Shown here: piece after piece, positions 16,555-24,961 of the stretch
How positions within the stretch are numbered: position 1 is the stretch's first letter
Layout: each line of letters starts with the position of its first letter
From: Mycolicibacterium aurum
GTDB taxonomy: Bacteria; Actinomycetota; Actinomycetes; Mycobacteriales; Mycobacteriaceae
NCBI GenBank assembly: GCA_900078775.1
Contig: LT549889.1
Location: 4,340,001 to 4,404,000, forward strand
Length of the DNA stretch: 64,000 bases
Direction: 5' to 3'
Notes under the pieces: model-generated
Databases searched by the model: none
Seen by the model: only the letters and a program-made list of their open reading frames with translations
What the model was told of the DNA's origin: nothing
Position numbers and translations under genes: made by a program

Positions 16555-16983
16555 ATGACCGAATCTCATACGCCCGCAGTGCTGTTCGTCTGCGTCAAGA
16601 ACGGTGGCAAGTCGCAGATGGCGGCCGGGCTGATGCGCCGGCTGGCCGGAGACTCCGTCGTCGTGCATTCGGCCGGCACCAAGCCCGGCAGCACCGTCAA
16701 CGATCTGTCCGCCCAAGCGCTACACGAGGTGGGCGTCGACATCACCGATCAGCAACCCGAACTGATCGACTATCGGCTCGCCCGCGATGTGGACCTGGTG
16801 GTCACCGTCGGCCGGGAGGTACAACTCGATCCGCTGCCCGGCACCCAGGTACAGAACTGGGACACCGACGAACCCTCCGAACGCGGCATCGACGGCCTCG
16901 AACGCATGCGCCTGGTCCGCGACGACATCGCAGCCCGTGTGCGACAGCTGCATTCGACCCTGACCGACCGCACCCAGCTCTGA
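16555..16983 (+). CDS. arsC: Second ArsC-type reductase, P-loop CX5K variant
   Basis: A 142-residue LMW-phosphatase-fold protein. The P-loop is Cys13-VKNGGK-Ser20: the usual Arg of CX5R is Lys19. The same P-loop occurs in the C-terminal domain of the fused Rv2643 and in mycothiol-dependent actinobacterial arsenate reductases, so it is likely active. No resolving Cys pair is present, which fits a mechanism using mycothiol and a mycoredoxin. It begins 4 bases after the first ArsC and is the last gene of this operon. Confidence 0.87.
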   Translation: MTESHTPAVLFVCVKNGGKSQMAAGLMRRLAGDSVVVHSAGTKPGSTVNDLSAQALHEVGVDITDQQPELIDYRLARDVDLVVTVGREVQLDPLPGTQVQNWDTDEPSERGIDGLERMRLVRDDIAARVRQLHSTLTDRTQL

Positions 16984-17012
16984 CCTCACCGCTTACGTCC
17001 ACCGCAGCGCGC

Positions 17013-18218
17013 CTACTGACCCGACCCGGCTCGCGACCTGGTGGCCACCGCCAGCAGTGCACCCGCCGCGGCGATCGCGCCGAGGGCCACAAACATCTCG
17101 GCGTAACCGCCGAGGAAACTGGCCAGTGCCGCGCCGACGAACGGGCCCACCGCAGTGGCGATCATGATCGGCGCGTTCAGCAATGCGCTGAGATGGCCGT
17201 AATGGGTTGAGCCCCAACGCTCGGACACGGCGGTGGCTTGCAGCAAGGTCATGATGCCGCGCATCACCCCGGCCCCGACGGCCACGATGACCAGTGCCGC
17301 ATAAGAGCTGAACACGCCCAACAACACGGTGGTTCCCGCGACACCGGCCATGACCAGTGCGGTCCTGGGAACGACCCCGACGCGGCGCACCAGGAGCTGG
17401 TAGCCGAGGCGGCCCATGACCTGACCGGCGCCGCCCAATCCCAACGCCACTGCTGCGGCGCTGGTACTGATCCCGCGTTGGCTCATCAACGGCACCAGAT
17501 TCGCGATCACCGCATAGGACGCCAGGCCGGCCAGCGCGAACGCCGCCACCAGCGCCAGAAACGGCCGGCTGCGGGCGGTGCGGGTCGGAGCCTCCACGAC
17601 GTATCGGGTGTCGACTTCCGGCCACGGGCGCCGCAGCCCGAAGAAGTGCGCCGGGATGGTGATCACCGCCAACACCGCCGCCAGCACGATATAGGTGTGC
17701 CGCCAACTCAGATGAACCGACAGCGCCGCCGTCAAGGGGGCGAATACGGTGCTGGAGAAGCCGGCCACCAAGGTCAGCACCGTGAGAGCACGGACGGCAC
17801 CGGCACCGAAGAACCGGGTCAACGCCGCGAACGCGGGCGCATAGAAGATGGCACTCATCGCCACGCCGGCGAGCACCCAGGCCGCCACGAACCAACCGTA
17901 GTTCGGCGCGGCCACCACAGCGAGAACTGAAACCACTCCCAGCACCGAGCCTGCGGTCATGATCCACCGCGGACCGACGCGGTCGAGCCAGCGCCCGACC
18001 GGAATCCCCACCAACGCCGACGTCACCAGTCCGGCCGAGAAGGCGGCGGTCACCGCGGGCGCCGACCAGCCGGTGTCAGCGGTGATCTGTTCCGAGAGCA
18101 CGGTGAAGGCGTAGTAGAGCACGCCCCAGCTGGTGATCTCGGTGACGCACAGCGCCAACAGCACCCAGCGCAGCCCGTGGGCCACCCTCGGCGTCGTGAG
18201 CTTGGTGGTCGCTGTCAT
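17013..18218 (-). CDS. MFS transporter coupled to the arsenic flavin monooxygenase
   Basis: A 401-residue major facilitator superfamily permease with twelve predicted helices; the MFS motif-A region is GRWLDRVGPRW. It overlaps the upstream flavin monooxygenase gene by 4 bases (ATGA at 18218-18215), so the two are co-expressed. The pairing suggests export of a product of that enzyme. It is not obviously ArsJ, which normally goes with a GAPDH gene absent here. The start ATG 18218 (MTATTKLTTP) is chosen over the upstream open frame because of the coupling. Confidence 0.8.
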   Translation of the reverse strand: MTATTKLTTPRVAHGLRWVLLALCVTEITSWGVLYYAFTVLSEQITADTGWSAPAVTAAFSAGLVTSALVGIPVGRWLDRVGPRWIMTAGSVLGVVSVLAVVAAPNYGWFVAAWVLAGVAMSAIFYAPAFAALTRFFGAGAVRALTVLTLVAGFSSTVFAPLTAALSVHLSWRHTYIVLAAVLAVITIPAHFFGLRRPWPEVDTRYVVEAPTRTARSRPFLALVAAFALAGLASYAVIANLVPLMSQRGISTSAAAVALGLGGAGQVMGRLGYQLLVRRVGVVPRTALVMAGVAGTTVLLGVFSSYAALVIVAVGAGVMRGIMTLLQATAVSERWGSTHYGHLSALLNAPIMIATAVGPFVGAALASFLGGYAEMFVALGAIAAAGALLAVATRSRAGSGQ

Positions 18219-19552
18219 CCACCAACGGAGTTGAGCGACAAGGACAACGGTTGCGGCGATGACGCAGCCGGTGCACAGCACCCGCCGCCGGCGTTCTCGG
18301 TGTCCGGGCTGTCGAACAGACCCGCGCCATTGCAGACACCGGTGTCGGGCAAGGTCAGCTCCACACGGCCGGCGGCCTCGTGGTCCCCGGCCAACTCGGC
18401 GGCGATGCTGCGCACCTGCTCGTAGCCGGTCATGGCCAGGAAGGTGGGCGCCCGCCCGTAGGACTTCATGCCCACGATGTAGAAGTCCGGTTCCGGGTGC
18501 GCCAGTTCGGCGGCACCATGGGGCGCCACGCTGCCACAGGAGTGCATGTTCGGATCGATCGACCCGGCGAGTTTCACCGGCGCCTGCAGGATCGGGTCGA
18601 CCGCGATGCGCACTTCCGACAGAATCGACAGGTCGGGCCGGAAACCGGTGAGCACCACCACCTGGTCGGCCGGGGGTAGCGACCGCCCGTCCTCGGCCGT
18701 CACAATCGCTCGTCCGTCCACCACGTCGATGCGCTCCGTCCGAAAACCGGTCAGCAGCGAAACCCGCTGCTCCTCAACGGCTTCCTTCGAGCGCACACCC
18801 AGCGCACCGCGCTGCGGGAGCTCATCGGCGGCACCGCCACCGAAGGTGTCGCTGGTGACCCCCCGACGCAGCAGCCAGGTCACCGTGGTTGACGGATCGC
18901 GGCGCGCCACCTCACCGAGCTGGATCACCGCAGTCATCGCCGAATGCCCGCTGCCGACGATCACCACGTGCTTGCCCGATAGAGCCGAGGCCTGCTCGGG
19001 AGTCGGCGGTAGGTAGCTCACTACCCCGGCGACCGCGGCTGCCCGCTCCCCGATCGCGGGAACACCGTCAGCGCCCGCAGGATTGGGCTGGCCCCAGGTT
19101 CCGGATGCATCGATGACCGCGCGCGCCTGGAGTCGGCATTCGACTCCCTCCGCGTTGGTCACGTGCAGAACGAACGGCGCCTCAGCGCGGCCCGGGGTGA
19201 CCAGCAGGTCACGTCCCAGCCGGGACACCGCCTCCACCCGGGCACCGTACTGCACCCGCTCGCCCAGCGCTGTCGCCAGCGGCGCGAGGTAGTCATCGAT
19301 CCACTCGCGGCCGGTCGGGAACCCGGCCTCTGGCGCCACCCAGCCGGTCGGCTCCAACAGCCGGGCAGCGGCGGGGTCCACCAGTTCGGGCCAGGGCGAG
19401 AACGTGCGGACGTGTTCCCACTGCTCGATCGCGGACGCGGGTCCGGCGCCGGCTTCCAGCACCAACGGGGTGAGCCCGCGCTCCAGAAGGTGGGCGGCCG
19501 CGGCCAGGCCCAGCGGTCCGGCACCGATCACCACGACGGGCAGCTCTGTCAT
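18215..19552 (-). CDS. Flavin-dependent monooxygenase, ArsO-like
   Basis: A 445-residue FAD/NAD(P)H-dependent monooxygenase of the type found in ars clusters (ArsO-like). The FAD site is GAGPLG (residues 10-15) and the nucleotide site GSGHSA (200-205). The C-terminus carries a Cys-rich tail: one Cys in GVCNGAG and a pair in GGGCCAP (about residues 408-428), which could bind a metalloid or hand it over. The reaction is not known; oxidation of trivalent or organic arsenicals is an inference from context. It is divergent from arsR3 across an operator. Confidence 0.78.
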   Translation of the reverse strand: MTELPVVVIGAGPLGLAAAAHLLERGLTPLVLEAGAGPASAIEQWEHVRTFSPWPELVDPAAARLLEPTGWVAPEAGFPTGREWIDDYLAPLATALGERVQYGARVEAVSRLGRDLLVTPGRAEAPFVLHVTNAEGVECRLQARAVIDASGTWGQPNPAGADGVPAIGERAAAVAGVVSYLPPTPEQASALSGKHVVIVGSGHSAMTAVIQLGEVARRDPSTTVTWLLRRGVTSDTFGGGAADELPQRGALGVRSKEAVEEQRVSLLTGFRTERIDVVDGRAIVTAEDGRSLPPADQVVVLTGFRPDLSILSEVRIAVDPILQAPVKLAGSIDPNMHSCGSVAPHGAAELAHPEPDFYIVGMKSYGRAPTFLAMTGYEQVRSIAAELAGDHEAAGRVELTLPDTGVCNGAGLFDSPDTENAGGGCCAPAASSPQPLSLSLNSVGG

Positions 19553-19569
19553 GCCGCACTCCTCTCATA

Positions 19570-19615
19570 GACAAGCTTCGATGGGTCGATGCTGCGCGAC
19601 CCATCGAAGTTTGTC
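19570..19615. promoter_or_regulatory. ArsR3 operator between the monooxygenase and arsR3
   Basis: A long inverted repeat, 18 of 19 bases matching: 19570-19588 and 19597-19615, with an 8-base centre. It contains the TTCGAT core of the other ars operators and lies 17 bases from the monooxygenase start and 12 from arsR3, so one repressor can control both genes. Confidence 0.8.
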
Positions 19616-19627
19616 AATACGTGTGCC

Positions 19628-19993
19628 ATGATGGACGGCATGGCAACCGCGAGCGCCGATGATGTGGCCGCCTGCTGCTCGCCGCTGACCGGCGGCGTGC
19701 TGGACACCCCGGCCGCCGAACGTCTCGCGTCGGTGTTCAAGGCGCTCTCCGACCCGGCGCGGGTCAAACTGGTGTCCCTCATCGCCGCCTCCGACGGTGG
19801 CGAAGCCTGCATCTGCGACCTCACCGAACCGCTCGGCCTGAGCCAGCCCACGGTGTCCCACCATATGAAGCTGCTCGTCGACAGCGGCCTCGTCGGTCGC
19901 GAGCAACGCGGGAAGTGGGCGTACTACCGGGTCAACGCCGATGCGCTGGACCGGATCGCCACCGCCGTGGCGCCACTGCAGCGACACGCTTGA
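19628..19993 (+). CDS. arsR: ArsR-family arsenic repressor 3
   Basis: A 121-residue ArsR repressor with Cys16-Cys17 and Cys61-Ile-Cys63-Asp, the complete As(III) ligand pattern, and the winged helix LGLSQPTVSHHMKLLVDSGL. ATGs at 19628, 19631 and 19640 are all possible; the longer open frame back to 19589 would run into the operator and is unlikely. It probably represses itself and the divergent monooxygenase-MFS operon through the 19570-19615 palindrome. Confidence 0.87.
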   Translation: MMDGMATASADDVAACCSPLTGGVLDTPAAERLASVFKALSDPARVKLVSLIAASDGGEACICDLTEPLGLSQPTVSHHMKLLVDSGLVGREQRGKWAYYRVNADALDRIATAVAPLQRHA

Positions 19994-20119
19994 ATCACCA
20001 CGAACCGGCCCGGTGCCCACATCGGGTCGGCGATCGGGCGTGCAGCGGGGGCCGATTCCGCCACGGATAGGGCCGGTGGACCCTATTTTCCCGATTCCCA
20101 CGACGCTACGAATGACCTT

Positions 20120-20410
20120 ATGAAGTCCGGGAATCGGATCGGCTGGGCTGCCGTCGCCGTCGGCGTGTGTGCTGTGGTGTCCGCCTTCGCGTTCACCACG
20201 ACTCAGGCCGGGCAGGGACTCGCCTTCGGCTTCGGCGCATTCATCGTGTTCTTCGGAGTTCTGTCCGTTCTCGTCCACAACCGGGCCCCCGATCACTGGG
20301 GCTTGCTGGTCGTCGGCCTGGCGATGTTCACCGTTCCGTTCATCGGCAACGGCTACAGCTATGACCGGTGGGCATCCTGGACGTGCTGGTTGGCGGGGGC
20401 CTGGCGGTGA
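20120..20410 (+). CDS. SPW-repeat membrane protein, N-terminal half (frameshifted)
   Basis: A 96-residue open frame with three hydrophobic helices; the last part (FTVPFIGNGYSYDRWASWTCWLAG) is a first SPW-type repeat. The frame then breaks: adding one G to the GGGGG run at 20395-20399 would join it to the next frame (GGLAVILGGFAWTHD), giving one 252-residue protein with two SPW repeats. As written it ends in a premature stop at 20408-20410. It could be a real mutation, a sequencing error, or two coupled proteins. Function of SPW proteins is unknown; they lie in the membrane. Confidence 0.6.
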   Translation: MKSGNRIGWAAVAVGVCAVVSAFAFTTTQAGQGLAFGFGAFIVFFGVLSVLVHNRAPDHWGLLVVGLAMFTVPFIGNGYSYDRWASWTCWLAGAWR

Positions 20411-20877
20411 TCCTCGGCGGCTTCGCCTGGACGCACGACCGGACGCCGACCGAGTACGGCATCTCCGACGTGGGAGACAGTCAACGGCTTCGACACCCGT
20501 GGAGCTACTGGATCGGGCGACTGGCATTGATCGCCGGCCTCGCCGCCGTCCTTCTGAGCATCGGGCTACCGGCCCCGGCCGCCCCGAGGGCGGTCACCAT
20601 CGGCCTGGGCGCGATGATCGCCGTGGTCGCCGTCTGGTCGCTATTGGCCTCCGAGCCCACCCATAATTTCCTGACGCTCGCCATCGTGGGATTCGCGCTG
20701 TTCTTGTCGCCCTGGGTGGCGGCGTTCAGCGGGGACAGCATCGCATGGAACGCCTGGGTGGCCGGCGCCCTCGCCACCGCGCTGGGGGTGGCCGGCTATC
20801 TGCGAGAAGAGCGCGGAGACTTCGCCTCCGCCGTCCGCGACGATTCGGCCGAGCAGTACCGCCGGCGATACCGCTGA
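20368..20877 (+). CDS. SPW-repeat membrane protein, C-terminal half (frameshifted)
   Basis: A 169-residue frame in the next register, starting with a GTG at 20368 inside the first half. It has about four membrane helices and a clear SPW repeat (FLSPWVAAFSGDSIAWNAW followed by VAGAL), ending in a charged tail. The beginning (GGGLAVILGGFAW) continues the broken helix of the upstream frame, so it most likely belongs to one gene with 20120-20410. If both frames are truly used, the 43-base overlap could couple them. Confidence 0.65.
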   Translation: MGILDVLVGGGLAVILGGFAWTHDRTPTEYGISDVGDSQRLRHPWSYWIGRLALIAGLAAVLLSIGLPAPAAPRAVTIGLGAMIAVVAVWSLLASEPTHNFLTLAIVGFALFLSPWVAAFSGDSIAWNAWVAGALATALGVAGYLREERGDFASAVRDDSAEQYRRRYR

Positions 20878-20948
20878 CGCCGTCCGGAGGAAACACCGCC
20901 CCGCGGGCCCCACCACGGGCCCAACCAAACGGTTGGTACGGTCCGAGG

Positions 20949-21734
20949 ATGACCACCAAGAGCTGGATCGCCGGTCTGCTCGACTTCGGCCGCGACGGCG
21001 ATGTGTTCATCGCGCCGCAATGGAGCGCGCCGGGCGAGCGACTGTTCGGCGGCCTGATCGCCGCGCAGGCCCTCGGCGCCGCCGGCGCCACCGTCGGCCC
21101 GGACAAGCTGCCGCAGTCCCTGCATGCCTATTTCGTGCGTGGCGGCCGGTACGGGGTGGACGTCGAACTGGAGGTGGAACGCACCCGCGACGGCCGGTCC
21201 TTCGACACCCGCCGGGTCACCGCCCGCCAGCAGGGCAAGGTCATCCTGGAGATGATCGCCTCGTTCCAGGTGGCCGAGAACGGCCCGGACTGGCACCCGC
21301 CGCGCGCGGCCACCCTGGCCTTCGACGACGCCGTCCCCAAGGCGCCGGCGCTGGAATCCGCCGAGTTCTTCGAGCTGCGGGCCAATCCCGAGGACGAGTC
21401 ACCGTGGGCGATCCCGCCCTACTGGGTGCGCACCCGCGACGTGATCGAGGACGATCCGCTCGTGCGGGCCTGCACGCTCACCTACATCTCCGACATCGGC
21501 CCGGTGCCGGCCGCCCGGCCGCCGGGCACCCCGGCGACCGAGGAGGTCGGTTTCGCGGCCAGCCTGGACCACTCGGTGTGGTTCCACCGGCCGTTCACGC
21601 CCGATCGGTGGCACCGCTACGAGGTCGACTCGCTGGGCAACAGCCACTCCCGCGGGCTGGTGGTCGGCGGGCTCTACGACCGTGCCGGATCGCTGATCGC
21701 CAGCACCAGCCAGCAGGCGCTCTGGCGGCTGTGA
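20949..21734 (+). CDS. tesB: Acyl-CoA thioesterase II, TesB family
   Basis: A 261-residue double-hotdog thioesterase. The N-terminal half has the LFGGLIAAQAL helix and SLHAYFVRGG strand; the C-terminal half has the catalytic Asp in LDHSVWFHRPF, the Ser/Thr position in GNSHSRGL and the Gln in TSQQALWRL, as in TesB. It hydrolyses medium- to long-chain acyl-CoAs in the cytosol. A TACGGT -10 box (20937-20942) ends 6 bases before the ATG (leaderless). Confidence 0.9.
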   Translation: MTTKSWIAGLLDFGRDGDVFIAPQWSAPGERLFGGLIAAQALGAAGATVGPDKLPQSLHAYFVRGGRYGVDVELEVERTRDGRSFDTRRVTARQQGKVILEMIASFQVAENGPDWHPPRAATLAFDDAVPKAPALESAEFFELRANPEDESPWAIPPYWVRTRDVIEDDPLVRACTLTYISDIGPVPAARPPGTPATEEVGFAASLDHSVWFHRPFTPDRWHRYEVDSLGNSHSRGLVVGGLYDRAGSLIASTSQQALWRL

Positions 21735-21749
21735 ATTGAAAGCTCCGAG

Positions 21750-22214
21750 TCAGAGCCGGGCCTTGACCGCCGCGGACAGCCGAGCCCCGTCGGCCTTGCC
21801 GGCCGCGATGGCGGTGGCCGCCTTCATCACCTGACCCATCTGCCGGACACCGGGCCGCTCCCCGAGTTGCTCGGCGACCTGGGCCAGCGCGGTGTCGACC
21901 ACGTCGGCCAGTTCGGCGTCGGTCAGCGGGGTGGGCAGATACTCATCGATCACCCGCGCCTCGGCGTGCTCGTTGGCCGCCAGTTCACCGCGCCCGTTCT
22001 GGGTATAGATCTCGGCGGCCTCACCGCGTTTCTTGGCCTCCCGGGACAGCACCTTGAGGACGTCCTCATCGGACAGCTCGCGGGCCTGTTTGCCCGAAAC
22101 CTCTTCGGCCTGGACCGATGCCAACAGCATGCGCAGGGTGGCGGTGCGCAGTTTGTCCTGCGCCTTCATCGCCGCAGTCAGGTCGGCACGCAACCTGTCC
22201 TTCAATTCCGACAT
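21750..22214 (-). CDS. GatB/YqeY domain protein (Rv3688c-like)
   Basis: A 154-residue YqeY-family protein: an N-terminal helical domain (MSELKDRLRADLTAAMKA) and the C-terminal GatB-tail-like domain with GERPGVRQMGQVMKA. Related domains bind tRNA in GatB and aspartyl/glutamyl-tRNA amidotransferase complexes, but YqeY proteins stand alone and their role is unclear. The start ATG 22214 matches the usual MSELK N-terminus. It is convergent with tesB (15 bases apart) and divergent from the next gene. Confidence 0.9.
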   Translation of the reverse strand: MSELKDRLRADLTAAMKAQDKLRTATLRMLLASVQAEEVSGKQARELSDEDVLKVLSREAKKRGEAAEIYTQNGRGELAANEHAEARVIDEYLPTPLTDAELADVVDTALAQVAEQLGERPGVRQMGQVMKAATAIAAGKADGARLSAAVKARL

Positions 22215-22248
22215 GGCTGTGACGCTACGCCAGTGACAGGATGGAGCC

Positions 22249-23274
22249 ATGAGTGGTGATGTCGGCGGGTACTACCACCCCCCGCCCGCCTACCACCCGT
22301 ACGCAGCACCCGGCATCATCCCGCTGCGCCCGCTGAACCTGTCGGAGATCTTCAACGGCGCATTCGCCTACATCCGGGCCAACCCGAAGACCACCCTCGG
22401 GGTGGCCACCATCGTCGTCGTCATCGCCCAGTTGCTGGCCCTGCTGCTGCAGTTCGGCCCGCCGGCCACCGGCGGGACCCTGGCACCGCCGGAGCTCACC
22501 GGACCCGACCCCGACGTCACCGTCCTGCTGGGCTCGCTGGTCGGCGCGGCCGCCGGGGCGGTGGCCATCTGGCTGTCCTCGATCCTGCTCAGCGGCCTGC
22601 TCACGGTGATCGTGGGTCGCGCGGTGTTCGGTTCGCCCATCGCGATCGGCGAGGCCTGGCAGCGGGTACGCGGGCGACTGCTCGCCCTGCTGGCCTACAC
22701 CGCGCTGGAGACCCTCGGCGCCGCACTGGTGGTGGCCGCGGTCGCCGGGGTCGTCACGATGGTGGCCTTCGTGCTCAACGGCTGGGCCGCATTCGCCCTC
22801 GGGGTGCCGCTGGTCTCCGGGGCGGTGGCGGCGCTGGTCTATCTGTTCACCAAGCTCAGCTTCGCGCCCACCCTGATCGTGTTGGAGCGCCTGCCGGTGC
22901 TGGCGGCGATCGAGCGCTCGTTCGCGTTGGTGCGCGGCGACTTCTGGCGGGTGTTCGGCATCCGGGTGTTGGCGATGCTGGTGGCCGGGCTGCTGTCCAC
23001 GGCAGTGGGGATGCCGTTCAGCATCGGCTCGCAGGTGCTGATCATGGTCGGCGATTCGGCCGGCACGGCGCTGGCCGGGATGGCGCTGGCCTCCGTCGGC
23101 GCCGCGGTCGGCCAGATCGTGACCGCGCCGTTCACCGCCGGTGTGGTGGTGCTGCTCTACGCCGACCGCAGAATCCGTTCGGAGGCCTTCGATCTGGTGC
23201 TGCAGACCGGCGCGGCCGGTCCGGCCGCGCCTGCCGATTCCACCGATCATCTCTGGCTGAGCCGCCGGCCCTGA
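22249..23274 (+). CDS. Multi-span membrane protein (Rv3689-like)
   Basis: A 341-residue protein with a Pro/Tyr-rich N-terminus (YYHPPPAYHPY), then PLRPLNLSEIFNGAFAYIRANPK, a pattern seen in the glycerophosphodiester-phosphodiesterase membrane-domain family, and about six membrane helices. It starts a block of genes with short gaps or overlaps (DUF4129, DUF4350, MoxR, DUF58). The function is unknown; membrane organisation or chaperoning together with the MoxR ATPase is an inference. Confidence 0.83.
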   Translation: MSGDVGGYYHPPPAYHPYAAPGIIPLRPLNLSEIFNGAFAYIRANPKTTLGVATIVVVIAQLLALLLQFGPPATGGTLAPPELTGPDPDVTVLLGSLVGAAAGAVAIWLSSILLSGLLTVIVGRAVFGSPIAIGEAWQRVRGRLLALLAYTALETLGAALVVAAVAGVVTMVAFVLNGWAAFALGVPLVSGAVAALVYLFTKLSFAPTLIVLERLPVLAAIERSFALVRGDFWRVFGIRVLAMLVAGLLSTAVGMPFSIGSQVLIMVGDSAGTALAGMALASVGAAVGQIVTAPFTAGVVVLLYADRRIRSEAFDLVLQTGAAGPAAPADSTDHLWLSRRP

Positions 23275-23276
23275 AC

Positions 23277-23876
23277 GTGACCGGACTGGACATCGACGGG
23301 GACGCCGCGCACGACGCTGCCCAGCGCGAGCTCAGCAAGCCCAGCTATCCGCGTCCGTCGCTGACCGATCAGTTCACGGCCTGGTTGGACCGGGTGCTGT
23401 ACCGGATCTTCACCGACGGCTCATGGGTGCCCGGCGGCTGGATCACCGCCGCGCTGTTGGGTTCGGTCCTGGTCGTGGCGATCATCGTGACGGTCCGGGT
23501 GGCCCGACGCGCCATGCGCACCGACCGGCAGTCCGGTGCGGCACTGTTCACCGGCGCCGAGCTGAGCGCACAGCAGCACCGCGACGAGGCCGAAGCCTCT
23601 GCCGCACAGGGTGATTGGATGCTGGCCATCCGGAACCGGCTGCGGGCGGTGGCCCGCCAGCTGGAGGAGTCCGGCACCTTGGACCCGGTGCCCGGACGCA
23701 CCGCGACCGAACTGGCCCGGGACGCCGGCGCCGCGCTGCCCGGGCTGTCCCCCGAGTTCAGCCGGGCCGCCGAGACGTTCAACGGCGTCACCTACGGTGC
23801 GCAGGCCGGCACCGAATCCGGGTACCGCCAGATCGCCGAGTTGGACCGAAGCCTGCTCCGGGCGGTGACCCGATGA
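23277..23876 (+). CDS. DUF4129 domain membrane protein (Rv3690-like)
   Basis: A 199-residue protein with one membrane helix (about residues 58-78) and a C-terminal DUF4129 domain (AQGDWMLAIRNRLRAVARQL, then RTATELARDAG, ending near YRQIAELDRSL). DUF4129 is typically encoded with MoxR ATPases. Start is GTG 23277, 2 bases after the previous stop; its 3' end overlaps the next gene by 4 bases. Confidence 0.83.
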   Translation: MTGLDIDGDAAHDAAQRELSKPSYPRPSLTDQFTAWLDRVLYRIFTDGSWVPGGWITAALLGSVLVVAIIVTVRVARRAMRTDRQSGAALFTGAELSAQQHRDEAEASAAQGDWMLAIRNRLRAVARQLEESGTLDPVPGRTATELARDAGAALPGLSPEFSRAAETFNGVTYGAQAGTESGYRQIAELDRSLLRAVTR

Positions 23877-24961
23877 CCGGCCGTCGCTGGATGATCGTGG
23901 CGCTGCTGGCCATCGTGCTGGTTTCCGTCCTGAGCGCCCATCTGACCGCGCCGCGGACCGGCGGACTGATGGAGGCCGGTTCCACCGCACCGGACGGTGC
24001 GCACGCACTGGTCACCCTGCTGGGCGAGCACGGCGTGGAGGTTGTCGTCGCCGAGGATGTGGAGACGGTCGCCGCGGCGGCGCGGCCGGACACCCTGATC
24101 CTGATCGCCCAGACGTTCTTCCTGTTCGACGAGGACGGACTGGACCGGCTGGCCGGTCTGCCCGGCGACCGGCTGCTGGTCGCCCCCACCGCCGGCACCC
24201 GGGAGCGGCTGGCCCCGACCGTGCGGCCCGACGGCTCCCTGCAGTTCGGTGGCCGACCGAATTGTGATCTGCGGGAAGCGGTCACGGCCGGCGACGTGCA
24301 GTTCGGCATCAGCGACAGCTTCCGTCGCGCGAACGACCTGCCCGCCATCCGCTGCTACGACGGTGCGCTGCTGCGCTATACCGACACCGGACGCACCATC
24401 ACCGTGGTCGGCAGCTCGGAGTTCATGACCAACGCCGGGCTGCTGGGACACGGAAGTGCCGCACTGGCACTGAATCTGGCGGGCACCCACGACCGGGTGA
24501 TCTGGTACGCCCCGCAGCGCATCGAGGGCGAATCCGGCGGCGAGGCTTCGCTGTTGGATCTGGCCCCGCCTCAGGTCGGATGGGTGGTACTGCAGCTGTG
24601 CGTGCTGGTGGCGGTGTTGGCCTGGTGGCGCGGACGCCGACTCGGCCCGCTGGTCGCCGAACGTCTGCCGGTGGTGGTGCGGGCATCGGAGACGGTGGAG
24701 GGCCGGGCCCGGCTGTACCGCTCCCATCGCGCCCGCGACCGTGCCGCCGAGGCTCTGCGCACCGCGACGCTCACCCGGCTGGCACCCCGGCTCGGGCTGG
24801 GACGCAACGCCACACCGCCGGCGGTGGCCCAGGCCGTGGCCCAACGCACCGGAACGGACTGCGGTGCCGTGCTGTTCGGCCCCGCACCCGATACCGACAC
24901 CGAACTGCTCACCCTCGCCCACCAACTCGACGATCTCGAAAGGCAGGTCGCCCAGTCGTGA
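23873..24961 (+). CDS. DUF4350 domain membrane protein (Rv3691-like)
   Basis: A 362-residue protein with an N-terminal helix (about residues 6-23), a central DUF4350 domain resembling glutamine-amidotransferase-like folds (DTLILIAQTFFLFDEDGL), and a second helix near residues 239-256 followed by a cytosolic basic domain. DUF4350 proteins occur with MoxR/DUF58/DUF4129. It overlaps both neighbours by 4 bases (ATGA, GTGA). Confidence 0.83.
   Translation: MTGRRWMIVALLAIVLVSVLSAHLTAPRTGGLMEAGSTAPDGAHALVTLLGEHGVEVVVAEDVETVAAAARPDTLILIAQTFFLFDEDGLDRLAGLPGDRLLVAPTAGTRERLAPTVRPDGSLQFGGRPNCDLREAVTAGDVQFGISDSFRRANDLPAIRCYDGALLRYTDTGRTITVVGSSEFMTNAGLLGHGSAALALNLAGTHDRVIWYAPQRIEGESGGEASLLDLAPPQVGWVVLQLCVLVAVLAWWRGRRLGPLVAERLPVVVRASETVEGRARLYRSHRARDRAAEALRTATLTRLAPRLGLGRNATPPAVAQAVAQRTGTDCGAVLFGPAPDTDTELLTLAHQLDDLERQVAQS

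Noticed and set aside
17013..18218. Calling the MFS gene arsJ
   Set aside because: ArsJ works with a GAPDH that makes 1-arseno-3-phosphoglycerate; no such gene is present and the partner here is a flavin monooxygenase.
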